Shown one piece after another: positions 1 through 9,165 of a stretch of DNA of 64,000 nt; within the stretch, counting starts at the first letter, position 1; the number at the start of each line of letters is the position of its first letter. This DNA is from Chloroflexota bacterium (GTDB lineage Bacteria; Chloroflexota; UBA11872; VXNJ01): contig JAPOWW010000004.1 in NCBI GenBank assembly GCA_026707405.1, positions 401,181 to 465,180 on the forward strand, written 5' to 3'. A model generated the notes under the pieces. The model made no database searches. It saw only the letters and a program-made list of their open reading frames with translations, and was not told where the DNA came from. Position numbers and translations under genes: made by a program.

Positions 1-2
1 CT

Positions 3-74
3 GGCTTTGAAGTCTTCGACAGATGGTCGCTCCAGAGAGTGATGGTCTATCGATTCCGCCCCGCAGGGAGTTGA
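3..74 (+). CDS. C-terminal end of an unidentified protein (5' truncated by window edge)
   Basis: Frame 3 is open from the window edge and ends at TGA 72-74. The last residues read GFEVFDRWSLQRVMVYRFRP plus AGS. The stop lies 7 bp before the proA start and on the same strand, so the two could be co-transcribed. The fragment (23 residues) is too short to assign a family. It could also be a chance open frame. Confidence 0.4.
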   Translation, partial: GFEVFDRWSLQRVMVYRFRPAGS

Positions 75-81
75 CGGTTCA

Positions 82-1350
82 ATGGACGGTATTTCGACCG
101 AGCTTCTGGAAAAGGCCACGCTGGCTAGTCACGCCGCGAGGTCTCTGGTCACCCTGTCCACCGCCGGGAAGAACGCGGCCCTGCGCGCAATGGCGTCGGC
201 CATCACCGCGAACATGGATCGAATTCTGGAAGAAAATGCCAAAGATGTCGCAACGGCAGCGGAAAACGGTGCTGACGAACATATCCTGGACCGGCTTCGT
301 CTAACCCCCGACCGGGTCGACGGGATAGTGGACGGGATCGCGCAAGTCATCCAGCTTCCCGATCCGATTGGAGAGGTGATCGAGTCGCGGATCGTGGAAA
401 GCGGTCTGGAAGTGTCGCGTCGCAGGGTCCCCTTGGGAGTTGTAGGAATAATCTACGAAGCGCGCCCCAACGTTACCGTCGATGTTGCAGCCCTTTGTTT
501 GAAGTCGGGAAATGCGTTGGTTTTGCGCGGCGGCAGCGAGGCGCTAAACAGCAATCGGGCGCTCGTCGCGGTGATATCGGAGGCCGCGAGAGAAGGCGGG
601 GCGCCGGACGGTTGGGTGCAATCACTCGAAAACATGGACAGAGCCATCGTCGGACAAATGCTGCGGCTGAACTCCCTCATAGACGTGATCGTTCCAAGAG
701 GAGGGGCGGAGCTCGTGAGCTTTGTCACCCAGAATTCAACCGTACCGGTCCTGGAGACGGGATTCGGAGTTTGTCACACGTACGTACATGAGCGAGCCGA
801 CCACGATAAGGCTGCCAGGGTAGTCTTCAACGCCAAGGTGCGCAGGCCGTCCATCTGCAACGCTCTCGATTCGCTGTTGGTCGACAAGGAGATCGCGGCG
901 GAGTTTCTTCCATGCATTGCCCGAGACTTAGACGGGGCCGGCGTCGAGATGAGAGTCGATCCGGACGCCGCTACGGTGATTGCGGGGGTTGCTCCCACGA
1001 GAGCCGCCACGCCCGAAGACTACGACACGGAATTCTTGTCCAAGCGGGTCGCCGTGAGAGTCGTGGATGGAGTAGACGACGCGATCCAGCACATCCGGGA
1101 GCACGGCTCCGGTCATTCGGAGGCGATAGTGACGGAAGACCATTCCGTGGCGCGACGGTTCGTAAACGAGGTGGACGCCGGAGCCGTCTACGTTAATGCG
1201 TCGACCCAATTCACGGACGGCGGTGAGTTCGGTCTCGGCGCGGAAATCGGCATAAGCACTCAGAAACTGCACGCGCGAGGCCCAATGGGACTCCGCGAGA
1301 TGACAGCCTATAAGTGGGTTGTCATAGGCGATGGGCATACGAGGCCCTAG
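82..1350 (+). CDS. proA: gamma-glutamyl phosphate reductase
   Basis: Catalyses the NADPH-dependent reduction of gamma-glutamyl phosphate to glutamate 5-semialdehyde, the second step of proline synthesis, in the cytosol. The 422 residues are the normal family length. The aldehyde-dehydrogenase-type catalytic cysteine is Cys259 in RRPSICNALDSLL. Other family marks are YEARPNVTVD (substrate region), ETGFGVCHTYVH, and the C-terminal GAEIGISTQKLHARGPMGL block. The ATG at 82 follows an AGGGAG about 11 bp upstream, which is rather far for a ribosome site. No proB is in the window; it may lie upstream of the edge. Nothing is odd in the protein itself. Confidence 0.97.
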   Translation: MDGISTELLEKATLASHAARSLVTLSTAGKNAALRAMASAITANMDRILEENAKDVATAAENGADEHILDRLRLTPDRVDGIVDGIAQVIQLPDPIGEVIESRIVESGLEVSRRRVPLGVVGIIYEARPNVTVDVAALCLKSGNALVLRGGSEALNSNRALVAVISEAAREGGAPDGWVQSLENMDRAIVGQMLRLNSLIDVIVPRGGAELVSFVTQNSTVPVLETGFGVCHTYVHERADHDKAARVVFNAKVRRPSICNALDSLLVDKEIAAEFLPCIARDLDGAGVEMRVDPDAATVIAGVAPTRAATPEDYDTEFLSKRVAVRVVDGVDDAIQHIREHGSGHSEAIVTEDHSVARRFVNEVDAGAVYVNASTQFTDGGEFGLGAEIGISTQKLHARGPMGLREMTAYKWVVIGDGHTRP

Positions 1351-1460
1351 CTTGAGAATGAGCGAGTTGATACGTGGAGCTTATTTGGTGCCGAGTAGAG
1401 GCGGCATTTAGCACGCGGAAACCGCATCGGAAACCGGAACTCGGATAGATTCATCCAGAG

Positions 1461-1496
1461 TTGACAGGGCGGTTTAGCGGTTCGCAGTGATATTAT
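1461..1496 (+). promoter_or_regulatory. candidate promoter for the VanW gene
   Basis: An extended -10 (TG-A-TATTAT at 1488-1496) lies in the 277-bp gap after proA. A perfect TTGACA sits at 1461-1466, but the 24-bp distance between them is too long for a standard sigma-70 promoter. The -10 would therefore have to work as an extended -10, or the TTGACA pairs with a poorer -10. Nothing else is recognisable in the gap. Confidence 0.3.
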
Positions 1497-1627
1497 TTTT
1501 GCACGAGGTGAGATTTGGATTTTCGGTGTTTCAATTGCCGTGGTCGTTAATCTCAATGCATCGTCCCAGCCGCGATCCAGTGTCTCAGCACAGGTTCCAA
1601 GCATGAGAAGCGTAGATATCCACGCTC

Positions 1628-3598
1628 ATGGCCAAAGCTAGAAACGTATCTCGCCGCGCCTTGCTTGGGGCGGCCGTTTTAGGAGCCGGCTTTACGCTCG
1701 GCTTGGGCTCGGCGGTGGCAACGCGTATCGCCATGCGTTATGAGGGCGAGTTCCTGCCCGGATCGAAGGTAGGCGGGGTCGATATATCCGGTCTCACGCC
1801 AACGCAGGCCGTCGATATGTTCGATTCCCGCTGGCAGAGATACATCACCTCACCGGTGGTCTTTAGGACGCCTGGTCGAGATTGGAGGCCTTCGGCGGAC
1901 GAAATCGGAATTGGCGTCGACTATCTCACGCCAATTCGCAAGGCTTACGCTTGGGGACGGCATGGCGGGATTTTCCGTAGAGGACGTGAAAACGCGGCGG
2001 CGTCCGCCCTGTCAAGGGATCACCCCATCGAGTTCACTTTCCAACGTGGCAAGCTCAGACGCTATTTGGCCGGGATCGCGTCTAGATACTTTCGCCCGGT
2101 CGTCAACGCGTCGTTGGAAGTACAGGACGGTGAGATAAGGCTTCGGGCAGGCAGTGCGGGTATGGAGCTCGACTGGCAAGCCGCGGTCGACCTCGTTAAA
2201 CCTCCGGGGCCGGAAGCAGGTCAGCAGCAGATAACGATACCGATCAAAGAGACGGCTCCCGGCCTGTCGACCCTTAACGTCGACAATCTCACTCAGACCA
2301 TTATGAAGATGCTCGAAGACCCGATTGTGCTCGATTTCGAAGGCAATGGCTGGCTTCTCGACCAGCAGACACTAAAGGATGCCTTGAAGCTTGAGCGAGT
2401 GGGAACCCAGGTAGTCCCGACGTTTGACAGCTCCAAATTTGAATTCCTCTTCGACGAGATTGACGACCGGTTAGCAATCGAACCCAGCGATGGGTCATGG
2501 GAATACGATGCGGAATCGGAGCGAGTCGTGGAGTTTGTCCCCTCGATTTACGGACGCAGGCTCGACCGCGGTTCGCTTGCCAGTGGGATAGTCGAGGGAG
2601 CGAAGTCGGGGAATCGAAAAGTCGATATTCCGATCGTTGGAGTCCCCGCTTCCGGGACTGTGGTCAAAGACCTGGGAATCGAGAACCTGATCGGCGCAGG
2701 CGAGTCATTCTTTTTTCAGTCTCCGTCGTTTCGCATTCACAACATCGAAGTCGGCGCACGAATCCTCGACGGTTCGCTGATACGGCAGGGAGAGGAGTTT
2801 TCGTTCAATAGATATCTGGGGCCGATCGAGTACGACCGAGGCTTCGTCGACGGGCTGGTGATTCTCGACGACAGCACCGTCGACGCCATTGGTGGCGGAA
2901 TATGCCAGGTCTCAACGACTATGTTCCGGGCCGCCTTTCTAGCGGGCTTGCCGATCAAGGAGCGGCATAAGCATCTGTATCGGGTCAGATATTACGAGCA
3001 CGGCGATTTTCCGATCGGATTCGACGCGTCGATTTGGCAGCCTGTTTTAGACCTTCGATTTGTGAACGACACCGAAGGCCCCATCATGATTCGCACGGTG
3101 TTTAGTCGCCGCCGGAAATCGCTGAGGTTTGAGTTTTGGGGCCGCAGGCACGGCCGCACCGTCGAGATATCCGGGCACCATCTCTCCAATTGGGAGGATC
3201 CTCCGCCGGACGAGTGGATCATCGATGAGGAACTGCCGGAAGGCACCACAGAGCAAACGGAATGGGCCGTCGAAGGCGTGTTTGCCGTTTTGGAGCGCAG
3301 AGTGACCTCGGCCACGGGGAAAGTCTCGAATTCCAGATTTTCCTCCAGCTTCTTGCCTTGGCCGAACCGATACATGGTTAGTCCGGACGTTGCCAAGGAG
3401 GAAGCGCCCGACGTTTACGAGAAGTGGAAGCTGGAGACAGGTGCCGAGGAAGCCGAGGATGAGGAGGCTGCCGCGCAGGCCAACGGGGAAACCGCCCAAG
3501 AGACTGAGGGCGACACCCCTGATGAAAGCGTCGAAGAAACTGCCGAGGAGACCGAATCGGTCGAGTCGAATGAAGAGCAGACTAGCGAGGACCAATAG
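1628..3598 (+). CDS. VanW family protein with YoaR-type peptidoglycan-binding domain
   Basis: A 656-residue envelope protein. Residues about 8-32 are a twin-arginine-like SRR followed by a hydrophobic segment, so it is exported or membrane-anchored. Residues about 60-190 and 220-360 look like YoaR/PG_binding_4-type modules (inference from the GxxVGGVDISGLT opening). The VanW domain follows, with the hallmark GGGICQVSTTMFRAAF at about 422-437 and later YYEHGDFPIGFDASIWQP. The last ~55 residues are a low-complexity Glu/Asp/Ala/Thr tail that may face the wall or outer milieu. VanW proteins are linked to vancomycin-type operons, but their reaction is unknown; a role in peptidoglycan modification is inference. 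It stands alone between proA and a tRNA gene. Confidence 0.88.
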   Translation: MAKARNVSRRALLGAAVLGAGFTLGLGSAVATRIAMRYEGEFLPGSKVGGVDISGLTPTQAVDMFDSRWQRYITSPVVFRTPGRDWRPSADEIGIGVDYLTPIRKAYAWGRHGGIFRRGRENAAASALSRDHPIEFTFQRGKLRRYLAGIASRYFRPVVNASLEVQDGEIRLRAGSAGMELDWQAAVDLVKPPGPEAGQQQITIPIKETAPGLSTLNVDNLTQTIMKMLEDPIVLDFEGNGWLLDQQTLKDALKLERVGTQVVPTFDSSKFEFLFDEIDDRLAIEPSDGSWEYDAESERVVEFVPSIYGRRLDRGSLASGIVEGAKSGNRKVDIPIVGVPASGTVVKDLGIENLIGAGESFFFQSPSFRIHNIEVGARILDGSLIRQGEEFSFNRYLGPIEYDRGFVDGLVILDDSTVDAIGGGICQVSTTMFRAAFLAGLPIKERHKHLYRVRYYEHGDFPIGFDASIWQPVLDLRFVNDTEGPIMIRTVFSRRRKSLRFEFWGRRHGRTVEISGHHLSNWEDPPPDEWIIDEELPEGTTEQTEWAVEGVFAVLERRVTSATGKVSNSRFSSSFLPWPNRYMVSPDVAKEEAPDVYEKWKLETGAEEAEDEEAAAQANGETAQETEGDTPDESVEETAEETESVESNEEQTSEDQ

Positions 3599-3718
3599 GT
3601 ACTTGCCGCGTGGCTCGATTGCGAAAAGATAGTCGTGCATGTATGCGGCCCGGTCGCCTGGGTGACGTGTTAGCGTCGCGGCGGATTTGAACGGCGTCGA
3701 TAGACTATGGCGACCATA

Positions 3719-3793
3719 CGGGGCGTGGCGCAGTCCGGATAGCGCGCGTGCTTTGGGAGCACGAGGTCCCGGGTTCAAATCCCGGCGCCCCGA
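3719..3793 (+). tRNA. tRNA-Pro (TGG)
   Basis: Cloverleaf: acceptor CGGGGCG (3719-3725) pairs perfectly with CGCCCCG (3786-3792). The anticodon stem CGTGC/GCACG encloses loop TTTGGGA, giving anticodon TGG. The T arm is CCGGG-TTCAAAT-CCCGG. The discriminator is A3793. CCA is not encoded (A is followed by CCG), so it must be added by a nucleotidyltransferase. Confidence 0.97.
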
Positions 3794-4022
3794 CCGGCGA
3801 CGTCACAAGGGTTTCAACTCAACCTCGACCTGACGCTGGGAGTAACTGGCTTCTCCGGATCGCTGCGTTAGCGAATAAGCTGAAATACGGCGTGCCGGAC
3901 CAGCGCTTGGCGGACTGGCGGAGAACTTCCGTTCGCTTATGTGAGATCGTTGCGCCTATGCTTGTTGCTTGTGATTCCGCGTCGACCTGCGGCGCCGGTT
4001 GAGATTGACAAAAGGAGTGCGT

Positions 4023-5039
4023 GTGAGCGACCGTCCCGTTATCGGCATTACGTTGGGCGACCCCACCGGCATCGGACCGGAAATCGTCGCGAAATCACTG
4101 TTGCGGTCCGAGGTCTACGAACAATGCCGTCCCCTGGCAATTGGAAGTCATTCCGCATTCGATCGCATTATCCACATTTGCGGACTCGATCTTGCGTCCC
4201 GGCGCATCAGTCGCGTTTCTGATTCGGAGTTTGAGCCGGGTTCGGTGGAGGTCTACGACGTATGGGGAACAGACCATAGCGAATTGCCTTTCAAGCGCCC
4301 GACTCCCGAGGGAGGCGAAGCCGCCGTAACCGCCGTCATTAAGGCGGTTGAGCTGGCGATGGCCAGCGATATCGACGCCATGGCAACAGCCCCATTGCAC
4401 AAGCTCGCCATGAAGATGGCGGGTTACGATTTCCCCGGTCACACGGAGATTGTGGGACAGTATTCGAATTCACCGAGCCCGAGAATGATGCTCGTGGCCG
4501 GCAACTTGCGCGTGGTACACGTTTCCACACACGTGGGGCTAGGAGACGCGGTCGATCTGGTACAGCGCGAGCGCGTGCGGGAAGCCATTGAAGTCTGTCA
4601 CAACGCCCTGCTCGCGGTCGGACTCGACAGTCCTCATATTGCCGTTGCAGGGCTGAATCCGCACGCCGAACCCGGCGGCATGTTCGGCCCTCAGGAAGAA
4701 CACGAAATTACCCCCGCCGTGGATGATGCCAGGGCGCTGGGTATGAACGTCGAAGGGCCTTTGCCGCCGGACACCGTCTTCGCCCGCACCCGTGACGGCG
4801 ACTTCGACGGAGCGGTCGCCATGTATCACGATCAGGGACACATCGCGGTAAAGATGCTCGGGTTCCACCACGGCATCAATGTCACCGTAAACACGCCGGT
4901 TATTCGTACGTCGGTTGACCACGGAACCGCTTATGGACGCGCTGGCGAGTGTCGCGCAAGTGACGAAAGCATGACCGCGTCCATACTGCTCGCGGCAGAG
5001 ATGGTCAGGACGAAGAACCGGCTCGAATCGGCAAACTAA
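4023..5039 (+). CDS. pdxA: 4-hydroxythreonine-4-phosphate dehydrogenase
   Basis: Oxidises 4-phosphohydroxy-L-threonine in the DXP-dependent route to pyridoxal phosphate; the enzyme is a metal-dependent cytosolic dimer. I chose GTG 4023 because AAAGGAG (4011-4017) sits 5 bp before it; the frame is open back to a TTG at 3999 that has no ribosome site. Family motifs: GITLGDPTGIGPEI near the N terminus, YDFPGHTEIVG with a metal-ligand histidine, AMYHDQGHIAVKML with further histidines, and DHGTAYGRAG near the C terminus. Length is 338 residues, typical for PdxA and for the related PdxA2 group. PdxA2 members act in sugar-acid catabolism and cannot be excluded, since no other pdx gene is nearby. Confidence 0.93.
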   Translation: MSDRPVIGITLGDPTGIGPEIVAKSLLRSEVYEQCRPLAIGSHSAFDRIIHICGLDLASRRISRVSDSEFEPGSVEVYDVWGTDHSELPFKRPTPEGGEAAVTAVIKAVELAMASDIDAMATAPLHKLAMKMAGYDFPGHTEIVGQYSNSPSPRMMLVAGNLRVVHVSTHVGLGDAVDLVQRERVREAIEVCHNALLAVGLDSPHIAVAGLNPHAEPGGMFGPQEEHEITPAVDDARALGMNVEGPLPPDTVFARTRDGDFDGAVAMYHDQGHIAVKMLGFHHGINVTVNTPVIRTSVDHGTAYGRAGECRASDESMTASILLAAEMVRTKNRLESAN

Positions 5040-5219
5040 GGCGAGGTGTCCGGATAACGGAAGACCGTCTCGTGCGTTATGAGTGTGAAAGCCGCCGGCA
5101 ATTAGGGCGGGGTGTAGACGCATCCATGAGTCGCGGGCATAATTCGCAATTATCAGTAGGGCACATGGGAGGCTGGGGCGCTCTGCTGGCGCCGCGACTC
5201 TGTATAAGATTGGGCCAGA

Positions 5220-6371
5220 TTGATATCGTCCAAACCATTCCGTAGACCCTCGCGCAGCCGCGGGGAATACCTGAGTCTCCTCGGAGCGCTGTCCGCTCTG
5301 GGGATCGCTGCGATTCTCGGAGTTGTCGTCTGGGCCTATTCCGGGGACGAGCCCCCGAACGCTGTCGAAGCTCAAGTGAGCCCGGCTCCCCAAGTCAGGG
5401 AGACGAGCGGTCCAACGCTCGCGGTCCCGAGTCTTAAGCAGAAGGTACGCCAAGCGGTCGCGCCTGTCGTCGAGCTGCCCGCCAAGGTGGCCAATCCGCT
5501 GGAGTTCATTCCAGACTGGCCGGCCCAGCAGGAGGTCTCCTTCCTGCTGTTGGGAACCGACAAGCGAGAGGACGATCCGTTCGCGAAGACAGACACGATT
5601 ATGGTGTTGAAAGTAGATCCGGAGTCCGGGTCGGCGGTCCTGGTCTCAATTCCTCGCGACGTGTGCCTGGAGAAATGCGAAACCGAACCGTATCGAATAA
5701 ACACCGTGCTCTTCCTGGAAGGAGCCGAAAGCTTACGCCAGCGTGTATCTGATTTGGTCGGATTCCCGATCGACTATTACGTGACCATGGACTTCGACGG
5801 GTTTGTCGGAATCGTTGACCTGTTTGGAGGTGTCGACGTTGTCGTGGAGCGCGACATAGTCGACTACAAGTACCCAAACGCGAATGATGACGGATTCGAT
5901 CCATTTATCTTGAGTGCCGGCACGCACCGTCTAAACGGTGAGACGGCTTTGAAATACGTGCGCACGCGATGGGAAGACCCGGAGGGCGATTTCGGCCGCA
6001 TGGAAAGGCAGCAGCAGTTCCTGACTTCGATCCGTGATCAGATTCTCACTCCCGATTCGATAGTTAGGGCACCGGCGCTGGTGGGGCGAGTAATTGAAAT
6101 GTTCGAGTCCAATTTGCCTGTTACGAAGATCCCCTCTTTGGCCAAGCTGTCGCTACAGATACCGCCGAGCGCGCTCAAGGTGGCAAACATCGACTACACC
6201 GAAAGCCGCGTTTATCCGGCGGAGGGCGAGAATGGCGCGAAAATCTTGATGCCCAACGTCAACCTGATTCAGCGGTATATCGCTCAGGTTGTAGAGGAAG
6301 CCAGGCAGGCCGGCGGCGTGGGGCGCAATCTGGAATACGAACCGGTCGCACGGCAGCAGTTAGAGCCCTGA
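5220..6371 (+). CDS. LytR-CpsA-Psr (LCP) family envelope protein
   Basis: LCP proteins transfer undecaprenyl-linked glycopolymers (teichoic-acid-like polymers, arabinogalactan, capsule) onto peptidoglycan outside the membrane. A basic N terminus is followed by one membrane segment at about 17-42, a Pro/Ala linker, then the LCP domain at about 105-270. Seen motifs: LLLGTDKREDDPFAKTDTIM, VSIPRDVCL, DLFGGVDVVVE and YVRTRWEDPEGDFGRMERQQ, which hold the Arg/Asp residues that bind phosphate and metal. The TTG 5220 start has no Shine-Dalgarno but lies about 12 bp after a TATAAG (5203-5208), so the message may be nearly leaderless. Its stop overlaps the next gene. The VanW gene is close by, which fits cell-wall work. 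Confidence 0.9.
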   Translation: MISSKPFRRPSRSRGEYLSLLGALSALGIAAILGVVVWAYSGDEPPNAVEAQVSPAPQVRETSGPTLAVPSLKQKVRQAVAPVVELPAKVANPLEFIPDWPAQQEVSFLLLGTDKREDDPFAKTDTIMVLKVDPESGSAVLVSIPRDVCLEKCETEPYRINTVLFLEGAESLRQRVSDLVGFPIDYYVTMDFDGFVGIVDLFGGVDVVVERDIVDYKYPNANDDGFDPFILSAGTHRLNGETALKYVRTRWEDPEGDFGRMERQQQFLTSIRDQILTPDSIVRAPALVGRVIEMFESNLPVTKIPSLAKLSLQIPPSALKVANIDYTESRVYPAEGENGAKILMPNVNLIQRYIAQVVEEARQAGGVGRNLEYEPVARQQLEP

Positions 6372-7105
6372 CTCTGACTGGCTCGCCTGAAGAAAGGACC
6401 GGCGGCCTTGTCGTTGTTTCCTACAACATCCGGGGCGGCCGCGATCTTGCCGACCGTGCGAATATCGACCGGCAGTTAGACCTGGTCCGTTCTCTCCATC
6501 CCGACGTGCTGGCTTTGCAGGAAGTAGACCGCGACTGGACGCGAAGCGGCTCTATCGATCAGTGCGAATACTTCGCCGCTGGGCTCGGGATGCGCGCCGT
6601 ATACGCTCCAAATCTGCTCGGTACATGGAGTTCGGAATCACGTCCGGCTCAATACGGTGTCGCGGTGCTGTGGAAAGGCTGCGCTCGTCCGAGTGGGGGT
6701 ACCGCGCTGCCAGGTCTGCCCGAGCGGGAGCCGCGTGGTTTCGCATGGGCTCAACTCCAGCATAACGGGACACCGTTTATCGCAATATCGGCGCATCTCG
6801 GCAGGCATGAAGTGGGACGGCTTTGGCAAATCGAGTCGCTTCGCGACTGGTTGTCGAGGCGCGAGGTTCCCGCCGTACTCGCCGGCGACTTCAACATGCA
6901 ACCCGGCTCGACCGCGTATGATTCAATCACCCGGCAGTTGAACGATCTCACCGTTGGGGCAAGTCTGCTCACTTTTCCGTCCGATAGACCTTCACAGCAG
7001 ATCGATTACGTTTTTGCTTCACACGGGGTCAAAGTCTTGTCGGCGCGAACCGTCAACGTTACTGATTCCGATCACGTGCCGGTCGTGCTCCGCATCGACC
7101 TCTGA
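6368..7105 (+). CDS. endonuclease/exonuclease/phosphatase family protein, probable CTG start
   Basis: A metal-dependent phosphodiesterase or nuclease of the EEP superfamily; the substrate is unknown. Superfamily motifs: VVSYNIRGG (the catalytic Asn strand), LALQEVDRDW (metal-binding Glu), GDFNMQPGS (Asp/Asn pair) and the terminal DSDHVPVVLRI (Asp-His). The first usual start codon (GTG 6506) would cut off the YNIRGG strand. Upstream in frame there is no ATG, GTG or TTG back to at least 6242. CTG 6368, whose last two bases plus the next A form the TGA of the LCP gene (a CTGA 4-bp overlap), is the best start. CTG 6374 is an alternative. An AAAGGA at 6393-6398 would suit a TTG at 6408, but that TTG is out of frame. 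Confidence 0.82.
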   Translation: MTLTGSPEERTGGLVVVSYNIRGGRDLADRANIDRQLDLVRSLHPDVLALQEVDRDWTRSGSIDQCEYFAAGLGMRAVYAPNLLGTWSSESRPAQYGVAVLWKGCARPSGGTALPGLPEREPRGFAWAQLQHNGTPFIAISAHLGRHEVGRLWQIESLRDWLSRREVPAVLAGDFNMQPGSTAYDSITRQLNDLTVGASLLTFPSDRPSQQIDYVFASHGVKVLSARTVNVTDSDHVPVVLRIDL

Positions 7106-7150
7106 CTCTCGCCACGGGCTTCGCGCTAGAATCCCGGCGGTCGTGTCGAT

Positions 7151-7966
7151 GTGGAGGTTCGGTTGCTGACTCTCAATGCGGATGCGCCCGCGGAGATTTT
7201 TTCCATAGGCACCGAGGTCGTGCTCGGCAGGATTCAGGACACGAATTCGTCGTGGCTGGCTGAGCGGATCGTCGCCGGCGGCGGCGACCTGGCGAGAATT
7301 ACCGCTGTTCGCGACGTGCCTGATGAAGTGGAATCCGCGCTGCGCGACGCAATTGACCGTGGCGCTGGACTCATTGTGACGACCGGGGGACTGGGACCGA
7401 CCCCGGACGATCTCACCGTGGAAATAGTTGCCAGTATTGCCGGCTGCGGAGTGCGGTCGGACGAGGCCGTAATCGCCGATTACCGGGAGAGGCGGCAGAT
7501 TCCCGCAGCCGAGGACCTAAATCCAAGCATGATAAAGATGGGCACCGTTCCTGAAGCCGCGCGCGTGTTCATCAATCCGGTCGGCTGGGCGCCCGGCTTC
7601 GCGGTCGAGGTCGACGGTTCGGTGCTGTTTTGCATGCCCGGACCGCCGCGCGAAGTCAAGGGGATATTCGAGACCCATCTCGCTCGAATCGTTAGTGACG
7701 GTTATCGCGGCAAGGTGGCGATCCGGCGAGTGCGAATCGAGATGTTCGAGTCGCAGGTTTCCCCACTCTTGCAAGAGGTCATGGACAAGTTTCCGAACGC
7801 CTACCTGAAGGCTTACGTGGCCATGGGAGACGGTACCGGATTGCCCGTGGACGTAGTCGTTCGCGGAGCCGATGGGTTGCCGCCCGACCAGGAACTAAGA
7901 AAGGTGCTTGGATTCTTTGCTGCGCTCGCCGGCGTGCATGGCAAATCGCTTGAGGTCATAGACTGA
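7151..7966 (+). CDS. CinA-like molybdopterin-binding (MoCF) domain protein
   Basis: The protein has the MoCF/CinA N-terminal fold: IFSIGTEVVLGRIQDTNSSW, then VTTGGLGPTPDDLT, and a FCMPGPPREV segment. Its 271 residues lack the C-terminal nicotinamide-nucleotide amidase domain of full CinA. It is therefore the COG1058-type protein, often tied to ADP-ribose or NAD-derivative pyrophosphatase activity (family knowledge; not shown here). TTG 7163 is a likely start because GGAGG (7153-7157) lies 5 bp ahead; GTG 7151 is the longest option. Its stop is 9 bp before the class II aldolase start, so the two are probably one transcript. Confidence 0.83.
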   Translation: MEVRLLTLNADAPAEIFSIGTEVVLGRIQDTNSSWLAERIVAGGGDLARITAVRDVPDEVESALRDAIDRGAGLIVTTGGLGPTPDDLTVEIVASIAGCGVRSDEAVIADYRERRQIPAAEDLNPSMIKMGTVPEAARVFINPVGWAPGFAVEVDGSVLFCMPGPPREVKGIFETHLARIVSDGYRGKVAIRRVRIEMFESQVSPLLQEVMDKFPNAYLKAYVAMGDGTGLPVDVVVRGADGLPPDQELRKVLGFFAALAGVHGKSLEVID

Positions 7967-7975
7967 GACCCAGCC

Positions 7976-8554
7976 ATGAACGGTAACGGGCACGCGCAAA
8001 TCGTGACCGACTTCGCCGAAGTCGGTCACGACATGTTTCTGGCGGGCCTGGTCGGCTCCCATAGCGGAAACATGAGCGTTCTGGCTGACGGTCAGGTGGT
8101 CATAACGCGAAGCGGGGCGCGTCTGGGACGGCTCGCCGCTGATGATCTGGTTGAGTTTCAACTTTCCGGTTGGGACATACCGGACAAAGCGTCGTCGGAG
8201 GTCAGCGCGCATCTGGAGGTGTACGCGACCTCTGATCACCTCGCCGTAATTCACGCACACCCTGCCAACTCTATTGCGGTCTCTCTGCTCGAAGATGGCG
8301 CCGAATTCATGCCGCGCACTTTGGAAGCCTGCTACTACATGCCCCGGGTTCCTATAGTCGATGCGCCGGCCGGAAAGGCGGTCGAAGCCGCCGCGGACGA
8401 AATTGCGCGAAAACTGGTCGAACATCGGGTCGTGATAGCTCGCGGGCACGGCACTTATTCGGCGGGCGCTTCTCTGGAGGAAGCATTCCAGTGGACCTCC
8501 GTGCTGGAAGATGCCTGCAAGGTGGCCTTGGCGCTAAATTGGGCCCGGCCATAG
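7976..8554 (+). CDS. class II aldolase/adducin family protein
   Basis: A zinc-dependent aldolase or epimerase fold of 192 residues, similar to L-fuculose-1-phosphate aldolases. Seen: SGNMS (phosphate-binding turn near residue 31), the two zinc histidines in VIHAHPANS, and the third in ARGHGTYS. A glutamate (SEVSAHLEVY) is placed as the catalytic or zinc-adjacent acid of the family. The natural substrate cannot be told; sugar phosphates of the fuculose/rhamnulose/methylthioribulose kind are the family range. It is co-directional with the CinA-like gene and ends tail-to-tail with the next gene. Confidence 0.87.
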   Translation: MNGNGHAQIVTDFAEVGHDMFLAGLVGSHSGNMSVLADGQVVITRSGARLGRLAADDLVEFQLSGWDIPDKASSEVSAHLEVYATSDHLAVIHAHPANSIAVSLLEDGAEFMPRTLEACYYMPRVPIVDAPAGKAVEAAADEIARKLVEHRVVIARGHGTYSAGASLEEAFQWTSVLEDACKVALALNWARP

Positions 8555-8574
8555 ACCTTTGATACGTCTTTAGG

Positions 8575-9165
8575 TCAACCCCGTGTCGACCCGGAAATGA
8601 CGAGCGTATCTTCTGAAAAAAGCAAAGTTTCGACTTCTATTGGAGGGCGGGGAAATCCGGCGTCCACCGATCGCTCGGCAAGGCCCACTAGAGCGGCTCG
8701 CAGCGGCCCGGGCAAGAATAAGCCGCCGATCTGCACGCGAACTAACTCAAGGCTGCGCGCGCCCGTATCGATTCTAAGACCGATGTCGTTTCGAAACGGG
8801 AAGTCGAATCTGCCGATGCGCATTGTACCGACGATGACCAGGGTGTCCTCTTTGAAATGTGCGCGCAGGTCTCTGAATTCGGTGAACAGCTTCTCGCCCG
8901 ACCACGCGTCGATTTTCGACGCAAGCTCGGTCTCGGATATCGAGATTTGAACCGGAACCGAGACTCCGGTCTTCTTGCTCTGGTCGATCTTGGCGTTAAT
9001 CCCGGCCAGCCTTATGTTTAGTTCCGTGCGGTCGCGGTCGCTCACTACGACCTCGCTCAGGTCGGAAGTATCGACTTCCGGTCTCGAAGCGAAGAACGCA
9101 ATGACGCCCAGGGCGGCCGCCATTACTACGGCCGCGTAAATGAAAAGGCGAAAGCATCCCAACAT
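8575..9165 (-). CDS. hypothetical membrane-anchored protein
   Basis: I do not recognise this 196-residue protein. Residues about 5-27 form one hydrophobic segment, most likely a signal anchor. The rest is soluble, beta-rich and ends with VETLLFSEDTLVISGSTRG. The alternation of short beta strands and the 'ETLLFSEDTLVISG' ending recall LmeA/DUF2993-like lipid-binding TULIP proteins, but this is a weak guess. It is transcribed against both neighbours, lies tail-to-tail with the class II aldolase gene (20 bp apart) and is divergent from the GHMP kinase. Confidence 0.65.
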   Translation of the reverse strand: MLGCFRLFIYAAVVMAAALGVIAFFASRPEVDTSDLSEVVVSDRDRTELNIRLAGINAKIDQSKKTGVSVPVQISISETELASKIDAWSGEKLFTEFRDLRAHFKEDTLVIVGTMRIGRFDFPFRNDIGLRIDTGARSLELVRVQIGGLFLPGPLRAALVGLAERSVDAGFPRPPIEVETLLFSEDTLVISGSTRG

